64,000 nt of DNA from Dechloromonas denitrificans (GCF_020510665.1 NZ_CP075187.1:186001-250000); one strand, 5' to 3'. Positions 24,535 through 34,227 are shown, counted from the stretch's first letter. A program made the numbers and translations. The notes: generated from the letters alone by a model not told the origin.

Positions 24535-25554
24535 ATGAACTACCGTCACTTTGCTTTGATCGGCGCCATGGCTGTTTCCGTCCCGGCTCTGGCTCAGGAA
24601 GTTACTTTCAAGATTGCCCACTTTTTGCCATCCGCCGCGCCGACGCAGCAAAAGGTGCTGCAGCCGTGGTGTGAAGAGATGGGCAAGCTGTCGAGCGGCC
24701 GGATCAAGTGCCAGTTCTACCCGGCCATGCAGTTGGGCGGTACGCCGGCGCAACTGGCCGACCAGGTCAAGAACGGTGTGGCCGATGTTGTGTGGACCGG
24801 CCCCGGTTATTCGGCTGGCCGCTTCCCGGCCATCGAAGCCTTTGAACTGCCGTTCATGGTGAAGGATTCAACCTCCAGCTCCAAGGCGTTGTGGACCTAC
24901 TATCAGCAGCATGCGCAGCAGGAATTTGCTGCCTATAAGGTACTGGCTTTCCATACCGACGGTGGCCAGGCGGTGCATACCGCCAGCAAGCAGATTGCCG
25001 GCCTGACCGGGTTTTCCGGCCTCAAGCTGCGCACCTCGACGCGCGTCGGTGCCAAGACCCTGGCTGCGCTCGGTGGTCAGCCGGTCGCCATGCCGCCGGC
25101 CCAGGTGACCGAAGCCATCGCCAAGGGCGTGGTTGACGGTTCGCTCGGCGCCTGGGAACTGGTCTATCCGACCAAGTTGTCCGAAGTTACCAAGTTCCAT
25201 CTGCAGCCGGATAACGGCGTCGCCTACCCGACGGCTACCGTGCTGACCGTGCTGATGAACAAGCAGAAGTACGACGGCCTGCCGGCTGATCTGAAGGCTA
25301 TCGTCGACAAGACGACCGGCGAAGCGATGGTCGGCAAGTTTGGCGCGATGTTCGATGAAGTCGCCGCCGATACCAAGAAACGCATTGCCGCTCAGGGCAA
25401 CAAGATCACTACCTTGAGCGCGACGCAGGTGACGGCGATGAAGCAGGCAACCGCCAGCGTCGAGGACGAGTGGGCCAAGCAGGTGAGTGAAAAGGGGCTG
25501 GATGGCAAGAAACTGATTGCCGCTGCCCGCGAGCTGACTGGTACCAGCAAGTAA
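24535..25554 (+). CDS. TRAP transporter substrate-binding protein (DctP family) of the aromatic island
   Basis: The 339-residue periplasmic protein has a Sec signal peptide (cleavage after VPALAQ) and the DctP core, with FKIAHFLPSAAPTQQKVLQPWCEEMGKL-type start and MPPAQVTEAIAKGVVDG near residue 185. GAGGAG precedes the start. It leads the operon dctPQM-hpaG1-hpaG2-hpaE-hpaD-hpaD2-hpaF-hpaH-hpaI-ALDH. The context says it binds the aromatic acid degraded by the pathway, in place of the HpaX permease of enterobacteria. A close paralogue is encoded at 38.2 kb. Confidence 0.9.
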   Translation: MNYRHFALIGAMAVSVPALAQEVTFKIAHFLPSAAPTQQKVLQPWCEEMGKLSSGRIKCQFYPAMQLGGTPAQLADQVKNGVADVVWTGPGYSAGRFPAIEAFELPFMVKDSTSSSKALWTYYQQHAQQEFAAYKVLAFHTDGGQAVHTASKQIAGLTGFSGLKLRTSTRVGAKTLAALGGQPVAMPPAQVTEAIAKGVVDGSLGAWELVYPTKLSEVTKFHLQPDNGVAYPTATVLTVLMNKQKYDGLPADLKAIVDKTTGEAMVGKFGAMFDEVAADTKKRIAAQGNKITTLSATQVTAMKQATASVEDEWAKQVSEKGLDGKKLIAAARELTGTSK

Positions 25555-25578
25555 TAACGAGAACCCAAGGAGAACAGC

Positions 25579-26118
25579 ATGCAAGATCCTATGGGGCTGC
25601 CCCATGAACTGGTCGAGCACGACAAGGTCGAGCACTACCTGATCATGGCGGGCAAGACGATGGCGATTTCCGGTGGCGTCCTGTTCATCGCCCTGATCGC
25701 CATGTCGCTGGTGTCGATCATCGGCCGCAAGCTGGGCTTCGGCTCGGTGAACGGCGATATCGAATTGATGCAGGCCGGTACCGCGGTAGCCGCGACGGCT
25801 TTCCTGCCGTACTGCACGCTGCTTGGCGAGCATATCAAGGTCGATTTTTTCACCGAGAACATGCGCGACTCCCTGAAGCGCCCGATCGATGGCATTGCGG
25901 AAGTCCTGTTTGCCGCAGTTTCCGCACTGCTGGTCTGGCGCACCATCCTGTCGGCGATTGCCACGTATGAATCGCAGGAAGTGACGACGCTGGTTTCGCT
26001 GCCGCTGTGGATTCCGACGGCGCTGCTGGTGCCCGGTCTTTTCCTGATGATGATCTGCGCGATCTACCGGGCCTACGCCCACTTCCACCCGACCAAGAAC
26101 ATTCCGGGGAGCAAATAA
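25579..26118 (+). CDS. TRAP transporter small permease (DctQ family)
   Basis: The 179-residue protein has four hydrophobic helices (ISGGVLFIALIAMSLVSIIG, AVAATAFLPYCTLLG, EVLFAAVSALLVWRTIL and IPTALLVPGLFLMMIC) as in DctQ. AAGGAGAACAGC precedes the ATG. It abuts the large permease gene with no gap. Confidence 0.88.
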   Translation: MQDPMGLPHELVEHDKVEHYLIMAGKTMAISGGVLFIALIAMSLVSIIGRKLGFGSVNGDIELMQAGTAVAATAFLPYCTLLGEHIKVDFFTENMRDSLKRPIDGIAEVLFAAVSALLVWRTILSAIATYESQEVTTLVSLPLWIPTALLVPGLFLMMICAIYRAYAHFHPTKNIPGSK

Positions 26119-27447
26119 ATGAGCGGTACCTCTATTGGCCTGATCGGTTTCGGCTGTTTGCTGGCAATGCTGGCGGTGCGTGTGCATATCACGATGGCCA
26201 TGTTCATTACCGGTGCCGGTATCTATCTGGTGATGAATGGTGGCGAAACCTCCGGTTTGTTGTACACCCTCAATAACCTGGTGTATGCGCGGGTTTCCAA
26301 CTACGACCTGGCAGTCATTCCGCTGTTCATCCTGATGGGCCAGTTCGCCACGCACGGCGGTCTGTCCAAGGCGCTGTTCAAGGCGGCCGGTACGCTGATC
26401 GGTCACTGGCGCGGCGGTCTGGCCATGGCCTCGACGGCTGCCTGTGCTGCCTTCGGTGCGATCTGCGGCTCCTCGCTGGCGACTGCAGCAACGATGGGGC
26501 AGGTCGCTTTGCCCGAGTTGAAGGCCGCCGGCTATTCCGGCCGGCTGGCCACGGCCACCCTGGCCGCGTCCGGTACGCTGGGCATCCTGATTCCACCGTC
26601 GGTTCCGCTGGTCATCTACGCCGTGCTGACCCAGGAGTCGATTGGCAAGCTGTTCGTCGCTGCCGTTGTGCCGGGCATCATCGCGGCGCTGGGTTATATC
26701 CTGGTCATCGCCTTCGTCGTTCGCCGCGATCCAAGTGCCGGTCCGGCCGGCAAGAAAGTGCCGTTCGGCGAAATGATCAAGGCCCAGATCAACATCATCC
26801 CGGTGCTTTGCGTTTTCCTCGTCGTCATTGTCGGTATCTACGGCGGCTGGGCCAACCCGACCGAGGCTGCTTCGATCGGTGCGGCTGCCTGCGGCGTCAT
26901 CGCCGCGGTGTCCGGTGGCATGCGGACCAAGGATTTCCTGCAGAGCGTCTATGGTACGGCCCACGCGACTGGCATGATCTTCATGGTGCTGATCGGCGCC
27001 GACCTGCTCAACTCCAGCCTCGCGCTGTCGCAAATGCCGACCGAGCTGGCGCTGTGGGTGCAGAACAGCGGCCTGCCGGCGCTGGTCGTGCTGTTCTCCA
27101 TCCTGCTCATCTACATCCTGCTCGGTTGCGTGATGGATTCGCTGGCCATGATCCTGCTGACCATCCCGATTTTTTATCCGATGGTGATGGGCCTTGAATT
27201 TTTCGGCATGAGCGTCGAAGACAAGTCGATCTGGTTCGGTATCCTGGCCCTGATGGTCGTTGAAATCGGCCTGGTGCATCCGCCGGTCGGGATGAATCTC
27301 TATGTCATCAACAAGATTGCCAAGGATGTACCGATGAAGGAAACCGCCTGGGGGGTGATGCCCTTCCTGGCTTCCGATTTCCTGCGCATCGTCGGTCTCG
27401 TCTTCTTTCCCACCATGTGCCTCGGCCTGGTTCATTACCTCGGCTGA
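26119..27447 (+). CDS. TRAP transporter large permease (DctM family)
   Basis: The 442-residue inner-membrane protein has the DctM motifs GAICGSSLATAATMGQVALPEL near residue 113, GTLGILIPPSVPLVIYAV in the middle and VEIGLVHPPVGMNLYVIN near the C-terminus. It provides sodium- or proton-coupled uptake with the DctP and DctQ proteins before it. The orphan DctP encoded at 38.2 kb could also dock to it. Confidence 0.9.
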   Translation: MSGTSIGLIGFGCLLAMLAVRVHITMAMFITGAGIYLVMNGGETSGLLYTLNNLVYARVSNYDLAVIPLFILMGQFATHGGLSKALFKAAGTLIGHWRGGLAMASTAACAAFGAICGSSLATAATMGQVALPELKAAGYSGRLATATLAASGTLGILIPPSVPLVIYAVLTQESIGKLFVAAVVPGIIAALGYILVIAFVVRRDPSAGPAGKKVPFGEMIKAQINIIPVLCVFLVVIVGIYGGWANPTEAASIGAAACGVIAAVSGGMRTKDFLQSVYGTAHATGMIFMVLIGADLLNSSLALSQMPTELALWVQNSGLPALVVLFSILLIYILLGCVMDSLAMILLTIPIFYPMVMGLEFFGMSVEDKSIWFGILALMVVEIGLVHPPVGMNLYVINKIAKDVPMKETAWGVMPFLASDFLRIVGLVFFPTMCLGLVHYLG

Positions 27448-27462
27448 TCGGAGTCTCATAAC

Positions 27463-28107
27463 ATGATCAAACAGAAAGTCAGCGGCACGGTGTATGGCGT
27501 CATTCTCAATGACACCGTCTCCGTCCAGAAAATCGGTTCTCTTGAGGAAGCGCCGTACAAGGGCGCGCCCAAGGCCCCGGTGCTTTACCTGAAACCGGCC
27601 AATACCCGGGTTTCCTGCGGTAGCACGGTCGACCTGCCGAAAGGGGCCGATTCCGTCGAAGTCGCCGCCACTATCGGTCTGGTCATGGGCCGCGCCGCTG
27701 GCCGACTGACTGCCGGCAATGCACTGGAATCGGTCGCCGGCATCGTGCTCGCCGCCGATCTCAGCCTGCCGCACAGCAGCTACTACCGTCCGGCGATCCG
27801 CGAGAAGTGTTTCGACGGTGCCTTGCCGATTTCGTCAGTCAAGCCGCTGGCTGATCTGGCCGGGCTGATGCTGACGACCGAGATCGACGGTCAGGTGGTC
27901 GATAGCCGTGCGCTGAATGATCTGATCCGTTCGCCGGCCAAACTGCTGGCCGATGTGACCGAATGGATGACGCTGAGCCAGGGCGATGTGCTGCTCGTCG
28001 GTGTGCGTTATATGGCGCCGCAAGCCAAGGCCGGCAGCAGCGTTCGCATCAGTGCCGAAGGATTGGGCAGCCTGAATTTCACCATCGCCGAAGGAGTCGC
28101 AGCATGA
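27463..28107 (+). CDS. hpaG1: HpaG1: isomerase/decarboxylase subunit, homoprotocatechuate pathway
   Basis: The 214-residue protein is a fumarylacetoacetate-hydrolase-fold enzyme matching the N-terminal half of the enterobacterial HpaG fusion (GTVYGVILNDTVSVQKIG near the start). The metal-binding residues of the active domain are poorly conserved here, as in other N-terminal halves. With HpaG2 it decarboxylates 5-oxopent-3-ene-1,2,5-tricarboxylate and isomerises the product to 2-oxohept-3-ene-1,7-dioate. It overlaps hpaG2 by 4 bp (ATGA). Two separate genes here correspond to the single fused hpaG of E. coli. Confidence 0.87.
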   Translation: MIKQKVSGTVYGVILNDTVSVQKIGSLEEAPYKGAPKAPVLYLKPANTRVSCGSTVDLPKGADSVEVAATIGLVMGRAAGRLTAGNALESVAGIVLAADLSLPHSSYYRPAIREKCFDGALPISSVKPLADLAGLMLTTEIDGQVVDSRALNDLIRSPAKLLADVTEWMTLSQGDVLLVGVRYMAPQAKAGSSVRISAEGLGSLNFTIAEGVAA

Positions 28108-28865
28108 AGCGCGGTCGTATCAGTTACAACGGGGCCGTTCAGCAAGTTACCGAAGCCAATGGCAAGGTTCGCCTGTCCGACGGTCGACTGCTCAAGGAAG
28201 GCGATTTCCAGTGGCTGCCGCCGGTCGAAGTCGGCACCGTCTTCGCGCTCGGCCTGAACTACGCCGACCACGCCAAGGAACTGGCTTTCAAGGCGCCGGA
28301 AGTGCCGCTCGTCTTCCTCAAGGGACCGAACGCGATCACCGGCCACAAGGCCAACACCCGCCGCCCGGCTGACGCCACCTACATGCACTACGAGTGCGAG
28401 CTGGCCGTGGTTATCGGCAAGACCGGCAAGAACGTCGCCAAGGCCGACGCCATGGACATCGTCGCCGGCTACACCGTGGCCAATGACTACGCCATCCGCG
28501 ACTACCTGGAAAATTTCTATCGCCCGAACCTGCGCGTCAAGAACCGCGACGCCTGCACACCGCTCGGCCCCTGGCTGGTCGACGCCGCCGACGTGCCGAA
28601 TCCGGGCGCGCTCAAGCTGACCACCCGCGTCAATGGCAAGACGACGCAGACCGGCACGACGGCCGACATGATTTTCGACATCCCGACGCTGATCGAATAC
28701 CTGTCGTCCTTCATGACGTTGAATCCGGGCGACGTGATCCTGACCGGCACGCCGGAAGGCCTGGCCGATGTGAAAGCCGGCGACGTGATCGAGACGGAAG
28801 TGGAGGGCGTCTGCTGCCTGATCAACACCATCGTCGACGACCAGACTTATTTCGCCAACGCTTAA
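28104..28865 (+). CDS. hpaG2: HpaG2: 5-oxopent-3-ene-1,2,5-tricarboxylate decarboxylase subunit
   Basis: The 253-residue FAH-family enzyme has GLNYADHAKEL, FLKGPNAITGH, the acidic metal site in YECELAVVIGK and the C-terminal GDVILTGTPEGLADVKAGD. These features mark the catalytic half of HpaG. The start ATG overlaps the hpaG1 stop, so both are translated together. The enzyme acts after HpaD, HpaE and HpaF in the meta-cleavage route. Confidence 0.9.
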   Translation: MKRGRISYNGAVQQVTEANGKVRLSDGRLLKEGDFQWLPPVEVGTVFALGLNYADHAKELAFKAPEVPLVFLKGPNAITGHKANTRRPADATYMHYECELAVVIGKTGKNVAKADAMDIVAGYTVANDYAIRDYLENFYRPNLRVKNRDACTPLGPWLVDAADVPNPGALKLTTRVNGKTTQTGTTADMIFDIPTLIEYLSSFMTLNPGDVILTGTPEGLADVKAGDVIETEVEGVCCLINTIVDDQTYFANA

Positions 28866-28884
28866 AAGAAAGCGAGAACAGCAC

Positions 28885-30339
28885 ATGATTCAACACATCA
28901 TCAACGGCCAGAAGGTCGGCAGCAAGGAAACCTTCGAAACCATCAACCCGGCGACCGGCGAAGTCATCGACACCGTCGCCAGCGGCGGCCAGGAAGAAAT
29001 CAATGCCGCCGTAGCCGCCGCCAAGGCCGCCTTTCCGGGCTGGGCGGCAACGCCGGTCAAGGAACGCGCCCGCCTTGTGCGCAAGCTGGGCGAACTGATC
29101 GCCGCCAATGTCGAGCCGATTGCCGACATGGAAACGGCCGACTGCGGCCAGGTCACCAACCAGACCAAGCGCGTGCTGATCCCGCGCGCCTCGGACAACT
29201 TCAACTACTTCGCCGAGCTGATCCAGCACATGCACGGCGAAACCTACGATTCCGACACCGGCCACCTCAACTACACGCTGTGGCAGCCGGTCGGCGTTTG
29301 CGCGCTGATCTCGCCGTGGAACGTGCCGTTCATGACCGCGACCTGGAAGACCGCGCCGTGCCTGGCTTTCGGCAACACGGCAGTGATGAAAATGTCCGAA
29401 TTGTCGCCGTTGACCGCCAACCGCCTCGGCGAACTGGCGCTTGAAGCCGGCATCCCGGCCGGCGTCTTCAACGTCGTGCATGGTTTTGGCGACAAGGCCG
29501 GCGAACCACTGGTCTCGCATCCGGATGTCCGCTCGATTTCCTTCACCGGCTCGACCGCCACTGGCAATCGCATCGTCAAGGCCGCCGGCCTGAAAAAGTT
29601 CTCGATGGAACTGGGCGGCAAGTCGCCGTTCATCATCTTCGACGACGCGGACTACGAACGCGCCCTCGATGCCGCCATCTTCATGATTTTCTCGAACAAC
29701 GGCGAACGCTGCACCGCCGGTTCGCGGATCATTGTCCAGGAAGGGATCTACGACAAGTTCGTCGCCGATTTCGCGGCGCGTGCCTCGCGCCTGGTGGTTG
29801 GCGACCCGATGGACCCGAACACCGTGATCGGCCCGATGATCTCCAAGGGCCACATGGACAAGGTCAATTACTACATCGAACTCGGCAAGCAGGAAGGCGC
29901 CGAAGTCGTCTTCGGCGGCGGCACGCCGGTCGTTGCCGACAAGTTCAAGAACGGTTTCTGGGTGCAGCCGACCGTGTTTGCCAATGTCGACAACAAGATG
30001 CGCATCGCCCAGGAAGAAATCTTCGGGCCGGTGCCCTGCATCATCCGCTTCAAGACCGAAGAGGATGCCGTGCGCATCGCCAACGACACCATCTACGGCC
30101 TGTCTTCGTATTTGTGGACCAACAACACCGGCCGCGCCATCCGCCTGGCCAAGGCCATCGAGTCGGGCATGACCTTCGTCAACAGCCAGAACGTGCGCGA
30201 CCTGCGTCAGCCCTTCGGTGGCTCCAAGGCTTCAGGCACCGGTCGTGAAGGCAACCACTACAGCTACGACGTGTTCTGCGAAGCCAAGAACATCGCTGTG
30301 TCCTACGGCAGTCACCACATTCCGCGCTGGGGGGTGTAA
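28885..30339 (+). CDS. hpaE: HpaE: 5-carboxymethyl-2-hydroxymuconate semialdehyde dehydrogenase
   Basis: The 484-residue aldehyde dehydrogenase shows FTGSTATGNRI, MELGGKSP (general-base Glu) and NNGERCTAGSRI (catalytic Cys near residue 280). It matches HpaE rather than catechol-pathway DmpC in its end-region (NVRDLRQPFGGSKASGTGREGNHYSYD-type). It oxidises the ring-cleavage product of homoprotocatechuate with NAD. It lies directly before the ring-cleavage genes. Confidence 0.92.
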   Translation: MIQHIINGQKVGSKETFETINPATGEVIDTVASGGQEEINAAVAAAKAAFPGWAATPVKERARLVRKLGELIAANVEPIADMETADCGQVTNQTKRVLIPRASDNFNYFAELIQHMHGETYDSDTGHLNYTLWQPVGVCALISPWNVPFMTATWKTAPCLAFGNTAVMKMSELSPLTANRLGELALEAGIPAGVFNVVHGFGDKAGEPLVSHPDVRSISFTGSTATGNRIVKAAGLKKFSMELGGKSPFIIFDDADYERALDAAIFMIFSNNGERCTAGSRIIVQEGIYDKFVADFAARASRLVVGDPMDPNTVIGPMISKGHMDKVNYYIELGKQEGAEVVFGGGTPVVADKFKNGFWVQPTVFANVDNKMRIAQEEIFGPVPCIIRFKTEEDAVRIANDTIYGLSSYLWTNNTGRAIRLAKAIESGMTFVNSQNVRDLRQPFGGSKASGTGREGNHYSYDVFCEAKNIAVSYGSHHIPRWGV

Positions 30340-30342
30340 ATC

Positions 30343-31188
30343 ATGGGCAAACTCGTACTCGCCGCCAAAATCACCCACGTTCCGTCGATGTACCTGTCGG
30401 AACAGGACGGGCCGCACAAAGGCTGCCGTCAGGCGGCCATCGATGGTCACAAGGAAATCGCCCGTCGCATGCGTGAGTTGAAGGTCGACACCATCGTCGT
30501 CTTCGACACGCACTGGCTGGTCAATTCCGGCTACCACGTGAATTGCGCGCCGTCGTGGGAGGGCATCTACACCTCCAACGAGCTGCCGCATTTCATCAAG
30601 AACATGCCTTTCTCGTACCAGGGCAATCCGGCGCTCGGCCATGCCATCGCCGAGCAGGCCACGGCGGCTGGCGTGCACACCCGCGCCCATGACGCGACCA
30701 GCCTGGCGCTTGAATACGGCACGCTGGTGCCGATGCGCTACATGAACGAGGACAAGCAGTTCAAGGTCATCTCGGTCTCCGCGCTATGTACTGTGCATAA
30801 CCTGCTCGATTCCGTCGAGCTGGGCCGTGCCGTGCGCCGTGCCATCGAGCAGAGCGAAGGCAATGTCGCCGTGCTGGCTTCCGGTTCGCTGTCACACCGC
30901 TTCGCGCAGAACGGCGTGTCCGACCAGTTCCTGCACAAGGTCTGGGACCCGTTCCTCGAAACAGTCGATCACCATGTCGTCAATCTGTGGAAGAACGGCG
31001 ACTGGAAGACCTTCTGCGGCATGTTGCCGGAGTACGCGGTCAAGTGCCACGGCGAAGGCAACATGCACGATACGGCGATGCTGCTCGGCGTGCTGGGCTG
31101 GGACCAATACGAAGGCAAGGCCGAAGTCGTCACGCCTTATTTCGGTTCGTCCGGCACCGGCCAGATCAACGTCGTATTCCCCGTCTAA
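30343..31188 (+). CDS. hpaD: HpaD: homoprotocatechuate 2,3-dioxygenase (LigB family)
   Basis: The 281-residue protein closely follows the enterobacterial HpaD pattern: KITHVPSMYLSEQDGPHKGC, VFDTHWLVNSGYH, LEYGTLVPMRYMNEDKQFKV, SGSLSHRF and GEGNMHDTAMLLG. The LigB metal histidines (THVPSM and DTHW) are intact. It opens 3,4-dihydroxyphenylacetate between C2 and C3 with iron and O2. The start is 3 bp after hpaE. It is followed by a second, more divergent copy. Confidence 0.93.
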   Translation: MGKLVLAAKITHVPSMYLSEQDGPHKGCRQAAIDGHKEIARRMRELKVDTIVVFDTHWLVNSGYHVNCAPSWEGIYTSNELPHFIKNMPFSYQGNPALGHAIAEQATAAGVHTRAHDATSLALEYGTLVPMRYMNEDKQFKVISVSALCTVHNLLDSVELGRAVRRAIEQSEGNVAVLASGSLSHRFAQNGVSDQFLHKVWDPFLETVDHHVVNLWKNGDWKTFCGMLPEYAVKCHGEGNMHDTAMLLGVLGWDQYEGKAEVVTPYFGSSGTGQINVVFPV

Positions 31189-31254
31189 AAGAGCGTAAAG
31201 CCGACGATAACCCCGATAGAGAAATCACTTTTCGAGATCAAGGGAGACAGATTC

Positions 31255-32151
31255 ATGGGTGAAATTCTTATGGCCATCAAGTGCACGCACGTGCCGTCGA
31301 TGCTCATTTCCGAACAGCCGGGCCCGGCCCACGGCTGCCGTCAGGCGGCGATCGATGCCGAGCGCGAGATCGGTCGTCGTGCCGTCGAACTGGGGGTGGA
31401 TACCTTCATCGTGTTCGACACGCACTGGCTGGTCAATGCGGGTTATCACATCAACAACAATGCGGTGCACAAGGGCAATTACACCAGCCACGAGTTTCCG
31501 CATTTCATCCAGGATTTGCCCTACGAGTTTCCGGGTAACCCGGAGCTGGGCAACCTGATCGCCGAAGAAGCTACCGCGATGGGCGTCAAGACGCGCGCCC
31601 ACCAGGTCGCCTCGCTCGATCTCGAATACGGCACGATTTTGCCGATGCGCTACATGAACCCGGAAGGCAAGATCAAGGTTATCTCGATTGCCGGCTGGAG
31701 CACCTTCGGTTCGCTCGAAGAGTCACGCATCCTCGGCGAGGCGCTGGCCAAGGCCGTCGCCCGCAGCAACAGCAAGGTCGCCATCGTCGCCTCCGGCTCG
31801 ATGTCGCACCAGATCTGGGAAAACCGCCTGGTCGAACAGGGCTTCAACTCAATCAGCCGCGAGTTCAACAAGCAGGTTGACCTGCGTGTCCTGCAACTGT
31901 GGGAGAACGGCGAATGGGATACTTTCCTGCGCATGCTGCCGGAATACGCCCAGTACTGCACCGGCGAAGGCAAGATGCACGACACCGCCATGCTGTTCGG
32001 CGCAATCGGCTGGGACCAATTCGCCGGCAAGGCCGAAGTGGTCTGCCCTTACTTTGAAAGTTCGGGTACTGGCCAGGTCGTCGTCAGCTTGCCGGTTGCC
32101 GGCATCCCGCTCGCTGCGCGCGGTATCGGCGCTGAAATGCCGGTTTCCTGA
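31255..32151 (+). CDS. Second HpaD-type LigB-family extradiol dioxygenase
   Basis: The 298-residue protein is about half identical to HpaD by eye and keeps every core motif (KCTHVPSMLISEQ, VFDTHWLVNAGYH, LEYGTILPMRYMN, SGSMSHQIWENR, GEGKMHDTAMLFG). It has a C-terminal extension after SLPVAGIPLAARG. It begins 66 bp after hpaD; GGGAGAC precedes the ATG at 31255. It is not obviously inactive. It may cleave a related catechol produced by the phenol hydroxylase. Substrate difference is inference. Confidence 0.85.
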   Translation: MGEILMAIKCTHVPSMLISEQPGPAHGCRQAAIDAEREIGRRAVELGVDTFIVFDTHWLVNAGYHINNNAVHKGNYTSHEFPHFIQDLPYEFPGNPELGNLIAEEATAMGVKTRAHQVASLDLEYGTILPMRYMNPEGKIKVISIAGWSTFGSLEESRILGEALAKAVARSNSKVAIVASGSMSHQIWENRLVEQGFNSISREFNKQVDLRVLQLWENGEWDTFLRMLPEYAQYCTGEGKMHDTAMLFGAIGWDQFAGKAEVVCPYFESSGTGQVVVSLPVAGIPLAARGIGAEMPVS

Positions 32152-32175
32152 CACAACAATACCAAGGAGCAAGGA

Positions 32176-32568
32176 ATGCCCCATCTGATCTTTGAAGTGA
32201 CCGACAACCTCGACGTGGCCGAAGCCGACGTCAGGAGCCTGTTGAAAAAAGCCAACCAGGTGTTGATTGACCAGGGTGGGGTGTTCCCGATCGGCGGCAT
32301 CCGTTCCCGCGTCGTCTGGCTGCACGATTACTGTGTGGCTGACGGCACGGTGGACGATGCCTTCGTGCATGTCACGCTGAAAATCGGTGGTGGACGCAGC
32401 GAAGAAGCCAAAAAGAAAGCCGGCGACGAGCTGTTCGCAATGATCTGCGCGCACTTCGCCGCCATTTACGCAAAGCGCACGCTGGCTTTGTCGATGGAAA
32501 TCGTCGAGTTCAGCGAATCAGGGACCTGGAAGCAAAACAATATCCACGCCCGTTACAAGAAGACTTAA
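32176..32568 (+). CDS. hpaF: HpaF: 5-carboxymethyl-2-hydroxymuconate delta-isomerase
   Basis: The 130-residue protein begins [11 protein letters not shown], exposing Pro1 after Met removal, the catalytic base of the tautomerase superfamily. The rest matches CHMI ([21 protein letters not shown], and [17 protein letters not shown]). It isomerises the HpaE product before decarboxylation. AAGGAGCAAGGA precedes the ATG, 24 bp after the second dioxygenase gene. Confidence 0.9.
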   Translation: MPHLIFEVTDNLDVAEADVRSLLKKANQVLIDQGGVFPIGGIRSRVVWLHDYCVADGTVDDAFVHVTLKIGGGRSEEAKKKAGDELFAMICAHFAAIYAKRTLALSMEIVEFSESGTWKQNNIHARYKKT

Positions 32569-32588
32569 GCCCACCAAGAGGAATGACC

Positions 32589-33392
32589 ATGCTTAGCCAG
32601 GACATCATCGAAGCCACCGCGCGTCGCTTCCACGAAGCCGAAAAGACCCGCCAGCAGATCCGCCAGATTTCGCTGGATTACCCGGAAATCACCATTCCCG
32701 ACGCCTACGCGATCCAGAAGGCCTGGGTCGACATGAAGATCGCCGAAGGGCGCAAGATCGTCGGCCACAAGATCGGCCTGACCTCGCGCGCCATGCAGAT
32801 GTCGTCGCAGATCAACGAGCCGGATTACGGCACGCTGCTCGATGACATGGTCTTTGCCGACGGCGGCGAAATCCCGGTCGACCGCTTCATCGTGCCGATG
32901 ATCGAGGTCGAGCTGGCCTTCATCCTCAAGGATCGTCTCGAAGGCGAAAACGTCAGCATGCTCGACGTGCTCTCCGCCACCGACTATGTGATTCCGGCGC
33001 TCGAACTGATCGATGCCCGTTCGCAGCGCATCGACCCGGAAAGCAAGCGGCCGCGCAAGGTCTTCGACACCATTTCGGATAATGCCGCCAACGCCGGCAT
33101 CATCATGGGCGGCCGCCCGGTCAAGCCGATGGACATCGACCTGCGCTGGGTCTCGGCGCTGCTTTACCGCAACGGCGTGATCGAGGAAACCGGCGTCGCC
33201 GCCGGCGTGCTGAATCACCCGGCGAACGGCATCTCCTGGCTGGCCAAGCGTTTTGCACCGCATGGCGTGGCGCTCGAACCGGGCCAGATCATCCTGGCCG
33301 GTTCCTTCACGCGGCCGGTGCCGGCCAGCCGTGGCGACACCTTCCATGTCGATTACGGCCCCCTCGGCAATATCACCTGCCGTTTTGTCTGA
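32589..33392 (+). CDS. hpaH: HpaH: 2-oxohept-4-ene-1,7-dioate hydratase
   Basis: The 267-residue hydratase has the same length as E. coli HpaH and shares [33 protein letters not shown] and [10 protein letters not shown] chose the ATG at 32589, six bases after AAGAGGA, over the ATG two codons upstream. It adds water to the decarboxylated diene to make 4-hydroxy-2-oxoheptanedioate, the substrate of HpaI. Confidence 0.92.
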   Translation: MLSQDIIEATARRFHEAEKTRQQIRQISLDYPEITIPDAYAIQKAWVDMKIAEGRKIVGHKIGLTSRAMQMSSQINEPDYGTLLDDMVFADGGEIPVDRFIVPMIEVELAFILKDRLEGENVSMLDVLSATDYVIPALELIDARSQRIDPESKRPRKVFDTISDNAANAGIIMGGRPVKPMDIDLRWVSALLYRNGVIEETGVAAGVLNHPANGISWLAKRFAPHGVALEPGQIILAGSFTRPVPASRGDTFHVDYGPLGNITCRFV

Positions 33393-33408
33393 AAAACAGG
33401 AGTCGACC

Positions 33409-34206
33409 GTGCAGATGCCCCGCAATACCTTCAAGCGTGCGCTCGCCGCCCGCGAAACGCAGATCGGCCTGTTCCTCGGCCTGGCCAACGCCTACACCGC
33501 CGAAATCGTTGCCACCACCGGCTTCGACTGGCTGCTGATCGATGGCGAGCACGGTCCGAACGACCTGCGCAGCATCATCGAGCAACTGCAGGCGCTGGCG
33601 CCGTACCCGGTCAAGCCGGTCGTGCGCACCGTCGACCACGACGTCGCCCGCATCAAGCAATTGCTCGATGGCGGCGTCCAGACGCTGATGGTGCCGATGG
33701 TCGAAACCGCCGCCGATGCCGAAAAGCTGGTCCGCGCCATGCGCTACCCGCCGCACGGCATCCGCGGCGTCGGCACGGCGATGGCGCGCGCTGCCCGCTG
33801 GAACGGCGTCGAAGGCTACTTCGCCCACGCTGACCAGGAAATGTGCCTGATCGTGCAGATCGAATCGACGGCTGGCCTGGCCGGCCTCGACGATATCCTC
33901 AAGGTTGAGGGCGTCGACGCGGTGTTCATTGGCCCGTCCGACCTGGCCGCTTCGATGGGCCATCTTGGTAATCCGGGGCACGCCGAGGTCAAGGCGGCGG
34001 TTGCCGCTGCGATCGGCAAGATCTCGGCCGCCGGCAAGGCGGCGGGCGTGTTCTCGGCTGATCCGGCTGCGGCGGAGGCTTATCGCGAAATGGGGGCGAG
34101 CTTCCTGCTGGTCGGCGTCGATGCCCTGTTGCTGCGCAATTCGGCGGTGGCACTGGCCGACAAATTCAAGAAAGCCGACGCAGCCAAGAGCGGCGCGGCC
34201 TACTAA
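33409..34206 (+). CDS. hpaI: HpaI: 4-hydroxy-2-oxoheptanedioate aldolase
   Basis: The 265-residue class II pyruvate aldolase has QIGLFLGLANAYTAEIVAT, LIDGEHGPNDL (metal Glu nearby), MVPMVETAADAEKLVRAMRYPPHG and FIGPSDLAASMGHLG. It yields pyruvate and succinate semialdehyde. The start is taken as GTG at 33409, six bases after GGAG; an ATG two codons later (33415) is the alternative. A GTCGACCG motif lies in the ribosome-site region. Confidence 0.9.
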   Translation: MQMPRNTFKRALAARETQIGLFLGLANAYTAEIVATTGFDWLLIDGEHGPNDLRSIIEQLQALAPYPVKPVVRTVDHDVARIKQLLDGGVQTLMVPMVETAADAEKLVRAMRYPPHGIRGVGTAMARAARWNGVEGYFAHADQEMCLIVQIESTAGLAGLDDILKVEGVDAVFIGPSDLAASMGHLGNPGHAEVKAAVAAAIGKISAAGKAAGVFSADPAAAEAYREMGASFLLVGVDALLLRNSAVALADKFKKADAAKSGAAY

Positions 34207-34227
34207 AACAACAAAGGAGAACAGAAC

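Noticed and set aside
24868..27774. A 968-codon open frame on the minus strand
   Set aside because: It is antisense to the TRAP genes dctP, dctQ and dctM, has biased His/Gln/Arg-rich composition and no recognisable domain; it is a shadow of high-GC coding DNA.
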